From Eunapius fragilis (lineage: Eukaryota; Porifera; Demospongiae; Spongillida; Spongillidae), in NCBI GenBank assembly GCA_963681505.1, contig OY811974.1, positions 4,327,271-4,391,270 on the forward strand: a stretch of 64,000 nt of DNA. The letters are read 5' to 3'. The notes beneath the pieces are model-generated. The model made no database searches. It was not told the DNA's origin and worked only from the letters and a program-made list of their open reading frames with translations. Positions 60,837 through 64,000 of this stretch are shown in pieces. The translations under genes and the position numbers were made by a program. Numbering within the stretch: position 1 is the first letter of the stretch; every line of letters begins with the position of its first letter.

Positions 60837-63469
60837 AACTCCTGGCATCTGGTGTCATTGGCCACATGCTTTCTAAGTTCAGCAGCATAGGCTGCTGCTC
60901 CCACAGATGTGCTGGCATTGTTGAGGGTTACTGGTGTACGGGGTGAAGCAACAGTAACGTCAAAGGCCGCAGGCTTTCCTCTGTCCTATCCCTGAACAAG
61001 GACATCCACAGGGCAAGAGTTAATATAGTCCCTAGCTAAGCCATACCCCACTTCAACCCTAACAGAAAGATGGGCCCGGCAGCAAAAGTTAGCAAAGATA
61101 TCCCGCAAGTGATTGTGCCTTGCAACCGCATCACCACCATGTCTGCAGGAGGCTGCATGATGACCTAAAGGGTCAAGTGCAATATCAGAACAATGTGAAC
61201 ACAGGGAGGTGTCAAGGCCCAACCACCATCTAAGTGCTATCTGACATCCAGCAGAGTTAAGATGCAGATCCAGACCAGTAGAAGGGATGACTGAGATCCA
61301 AGAACCCGCATGAGGGGCAGAAACAGAAAGGATTCGAGCCTTATTCACTGGAGAGGAGGAAGATAGCAGTGATTGGAAAGCATAGCATGCAATTCCAGCT
61401 TCTTAGATAGAGCTCTTTGTGGAGGCAGGTTGACCAGAACCTCCTCAGCTGTGATTGATTCATAAGGGGGAACCTGAGTATTGAAGCGGGTCACAGCCTG
61501 AAGCATGTGTATGTTATCGGCACTACCATATCCTGATGAGAAGGGACCGAAAACCAAGGCCACCAAAACTTTGACTGAGTTGTGCCTGCTGCCAATTTGG
61601 GTCAGGAACGTCCACTGCAATGCAGGAGGTGAAGCATAGCCTTACCTCCTCATCAAAGAGCTTATGATAGTCAGCACAATGGCTTGGAGGAGTGGCTCTG
61701 GTTAGATGTACTAACTTACAGTAACTTCCACACATACGAAGAAGTGAAAAGGTCATGTGAAGGTCAACTGTAGAGACATCCACAAGAGCCTTAAGCAAGA
61801 TCTTGGGCATTGCACATTTCAATGAAGCGAGAACGGTGGACAAAATTTCCAATTGGAGCCCCTAGGATGTCCAGGTTGGGAAGGAGAGATGACTTCACCA
61901 CTGGTGGAAATAGTGAATTTCCACTCTTACGGAAAAGTTCACACTTGGAAAAATTGATGTAAAGTCCCAAGTGAGGACCAAGCTCTTCTATGAGGTGCAG
62001 AGCACATATTACTGCAGACCTCTCCCCTGCTAGAACCCCATCATCAAGATACCAAGCTTCCAGAAGCAGCTAGAGACAATCATCATCTGCATCAATACTT
62101 ATGGAGAACCAAGGCGAACAGCATTGGGCCCAGTTGATCAATTTGCTGGGAACTTATCTGGCCCATAGGGTGCCACAATGATGTATGAGATCCATAGCAC
62201 CATGAGACCCATGAGAGAAGCTCTGGAAAGAAAGTAGCACACTGATCCATAACTGCCTGACTCAATACCATATTGAAGGCATTTGACATGTCCACCGAGA
62301 ACACTACAAAGTCGCCACTCAACCAGTTTTCATCAATGCATCTCCTTTAAGCTGTGCACAATCTTCTCTGCACCTGTTTTACAAGCCACTCCAAATTGTG
62401 AGGGCTGAAAGAATGAGGAGATCTTGTCCCTTAGGATGGCACAGATGCATTTCCCTGTCAGCCTACGCAATGTTTCCCCCACTGCAATCGGCCTAACATC
62501 TGGTGGGTTACCCTCCTTACCTTTGTTCAGTGCAATTAGCCTGCCGCGTGCCAAAAATGTTGCCACTGGCACAGGGACCTTCCAGAAGCCATAAGATTCA
62601 CAATACCCTTAAGGGAGTCACCAATTGATGTGTGAAGGGGAATAGATGCAGCATTCAAAAGGTGCTAAACAGAGTCCTGAAGGACCAGCTGAGGTACCTT
62701 TAGGGAAGGATCTCAAGATCTTCAGTATGATAAAGGTGGGACCTAGCGTTACAGGCTCAGGGGTAGCATTTGGGGTCACTGGAGGTGGACAGGCTGGATG
62801 CTTGGCCTGCAACAAGCGCCAGGTTGTGTCACTATTGGGGGCAATGCCACTTGATAATAGCATCTGGCAAGCTTTGCCTGTCAATCCTGAGCGGCTGAGA
62901 GAAACTGCAGAATTGATCACTCTTCTGTAATTCTTGCCCGTATTGGCCTCCTCTGTGATGCTGTTGTTCTCCCGACTTTTTGCCATTGTCAAAAGAGTGG
63001 ATTGTGGCTCCCTTTGTGCTTCAAGGAAGGGAGGACACACTTTGAGCTTCAACCATGCCTCTTCAGTATTCTTTAGTAGGACATCTCATAGAGCAGATGA
63101 GACAAAAGCTGGCTGGTCTGGCTTTAGCTAGGATGTACCGTAGAGTTGGGTGGCTCAGTTGGCACACTTCCTCAAAAGTAGGAGGGTTGTGACTGGCATC
63201 TGAAGAGGGGGTTGGAACAGGCTGCTGTAAAGAAACTGATGTGATGCTCTTCATGGGACATTGGCGTAGGTAAGGAGCTTAGAAACCAGCTGGGAACAGC
63301 TAGGGCAAACAAATACATTTTGGACCCTCAGCCATTCTGATGGTACACTCCCAGGAAGAGCACCTGTGGCGTGGAGTTTCATGTGGTTGTGCCACATGGA
63401 TGGAGCTATCTGTAGGGCAACCATCAACAGTGCATTGCTTCCTGCTGGAGGGAATTCCTGATGAAAAGG

Positions 63470-63632
63470 TCTGGTGTGTGGTGGAGAAAAATCCTGAAAA
63501 GGAGGCCTGGTGAGTGATGGAGGAAAGTCCTGAAGAAGAAGCCTGTGGTGTGGTGGAGGAGAGACCTGAAGAAGAAGCCTGGTGTGTGGTGGAGGAAAGT
63601 CCTGAAAAAGAGGCCTGTGGTGTGGTGGAGAA
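63470..63632. repeat. 39-bp tandem repeat at the 5' end of copy 4
   Basis: Four to five units of CCTGGTGTGTGGTGGAGGAA followed by AGTCCTGAAAAGGAGG-type sequence. On the minus strand they read SSTTPQASFSGL repeats just before the zinc finger. Confidence 0.85.
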
Positions 63633-63647
63633 AAATTTATTTTGTGT

Positions 63648-63669
63648 TATTATTATTATTATTGTTATT
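63648..63669. repeat. TTA microsatellite
   Basis: TTATTATTATTATTATTGTT next to the 5' end of copy 4. Confidence 0.9.
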
Positions 63670-63719
63670 CTCACGCAGGAATATATACATTTACATATTG
63701 ATCAACAAAACGACTAATA

Positions 63720-63926
63720 TACAATAAGTTCTACGGATCCGGATCTTCCACAGATGATCCTGCTCAAGACAGGAGTGTCCGTGCATCAAAGTCAGGCTAT
63801 GACTGCCACACAATAGACAGGGTAGCATGGGATTTGGAGCAATTTCTCACTGGTGGCTAGGCGAGAGGCAAGGCGTGATAAAGTCTGCATGGCTTCTGCA
63901 CCCCAGCACCCATAAGTCTCCACTGC
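63720..63926 (-). pseudogene. REL-type non-LTR retrotransposon, copy 5, C-terminal fragment
   Basis: AVETYGCWGAEAMQTLSRLA then SRLATSEKLLQIPCYPVYC on the minus strand matches the C-terminal LAVESYGCWGEEAHSSFSRL block of copy 2. It is cut at 63927 by a TTA microsatellite. Confidence 0.65.
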
Positions 63927-63927
63927 T

Positions 63928-63947
63928 TATTATTATTATTATTATTG
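63928..63947. repeat. TTA microsatellite breaking copy 5
   Basis: TTATTATTATTATTATTATT directly after the codons for AVET of copy 5. It may mark another insertion of the same family beyond the window. Confidence 0.85.
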
Positions 63948-64000
63948 TTATAAAAATTATATAGGAATACAATATTTAGGAGGAGAAACAACATGCATGA

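Larger units (their letters stand above)
60837..63690 (-). pseudogene. REL-type non-LTR retrotransposon, copy 4, 5' part
   Basis: Reading leftward from 63674: zinc-finger-like CTVDGCPTDSSIHVAQPHE, TFEEVCQLSHPTLRYILAKA, FPKGTSAGPSGLCLAPFECC, RPIAVGETLRRLTGKCICAI, FSVDMSNAFNMVLSQAVMDQ, LHLNSAGCQIALRWWLGLDT, CSHCSDIALDPLGHHAASC and RHNHLRDIFANFCC. The endonuclease core shows CPVDVLVQG, a TAG, then DRGKPAAFDVTVASP, so a stop replaces the expected Trp of the PNW motif. Many frame breaks. Confidence 0.75.

Overview
This looks like a eukaryotic, metazoan window dominated by transposable elements. Short coding exons lie between GT/AG splice sites, microsatellites are abundant, the words ACATGTA/TACATG recur constantly, and Tc1-, piggyBac-, hAT-, pogo-, DIRS/Ngaro- and REL-endonuclease non-LTR elements sit together. 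An early-branching marine invertebrate, most likely a demosponge resembling Amphimedon, is my best guess; it rests on recalled flavour, not on a search. I saw no tRNA, rRNA, CRISPR array or bacterial-type operon.

Underneath the transposons lies an array of related exon units. Four small phase-0 exons recur in the order A-B-C-D and encode heptad-like, Glu/Gln/Lys/Leu-rich coiled-coil peptides. A-D occur at 2.7-4.1 kb, a second set is split across 8.5-23.0 kb, one D is inverted at 23.4 kb, B-C recur at 31.9-32.3 kb, and a lone C lies at 44.6 kb. An extra A is at 7.1 kb. From 42.7 to 50.1 kb the same strand carries further exon-like modules: an 18-bp minisatellite reading KGPGRD that runs in frame into exon C, a duplicated E-F exon pair, and a GEKGAG (collagen-like) exon. 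They may belong to one large repetitive gene or to a decaying gene family. I found no start codon or polyA signal that I would trust.

The units act as traps for transposons, and the paralogous units serve as empty-site controls. Insertions are: a 2.25-kb TTAA element (420-2671); a pogo-like element with TA duplication carrying a HIRAN-domain gene convergent with its transposase (4181-6492); a Tc1-derived MITE (7214-8282); a foldback DDE transposon with arms of about 1 kb (8816-12616); a palindromic foldback element of about 2 kb (12842-20557) that has itself received a piggyBac-type MITE and a degenerate DIRS-type retrotransposon; a Tc1 MITE holding an hAT-type MITE (21224-22801); and a decayed Tc1 element (23806-31514) holding an apparently young Ngaro/DIRS-type retrotransposon with uninterrupted Gag-RT-RNase H and tyrosine recombinase frames (26254-31402).

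From 34.2 to 40.8 kb there are three broken piggyBac transposases, followed by a 24-bp minisatellite and a Ty3/Gypsy Gag fragment.

From 50.2 to 64.0 kb the window is a graveyard of one non-LTR family: N-terminal zinc finger, reverse transcriptase with YLDDG, and a C-terminal CCHC plus restriction-like endonuclease. At least five copies are present, several abutting TTA/TAA microsatellites. One is split by an hAT transposon (58144-60836).

All function calls come from motif recognition by eye; coordinates of insertions come from matching terminal repeats and target duplications in the sequence itself.
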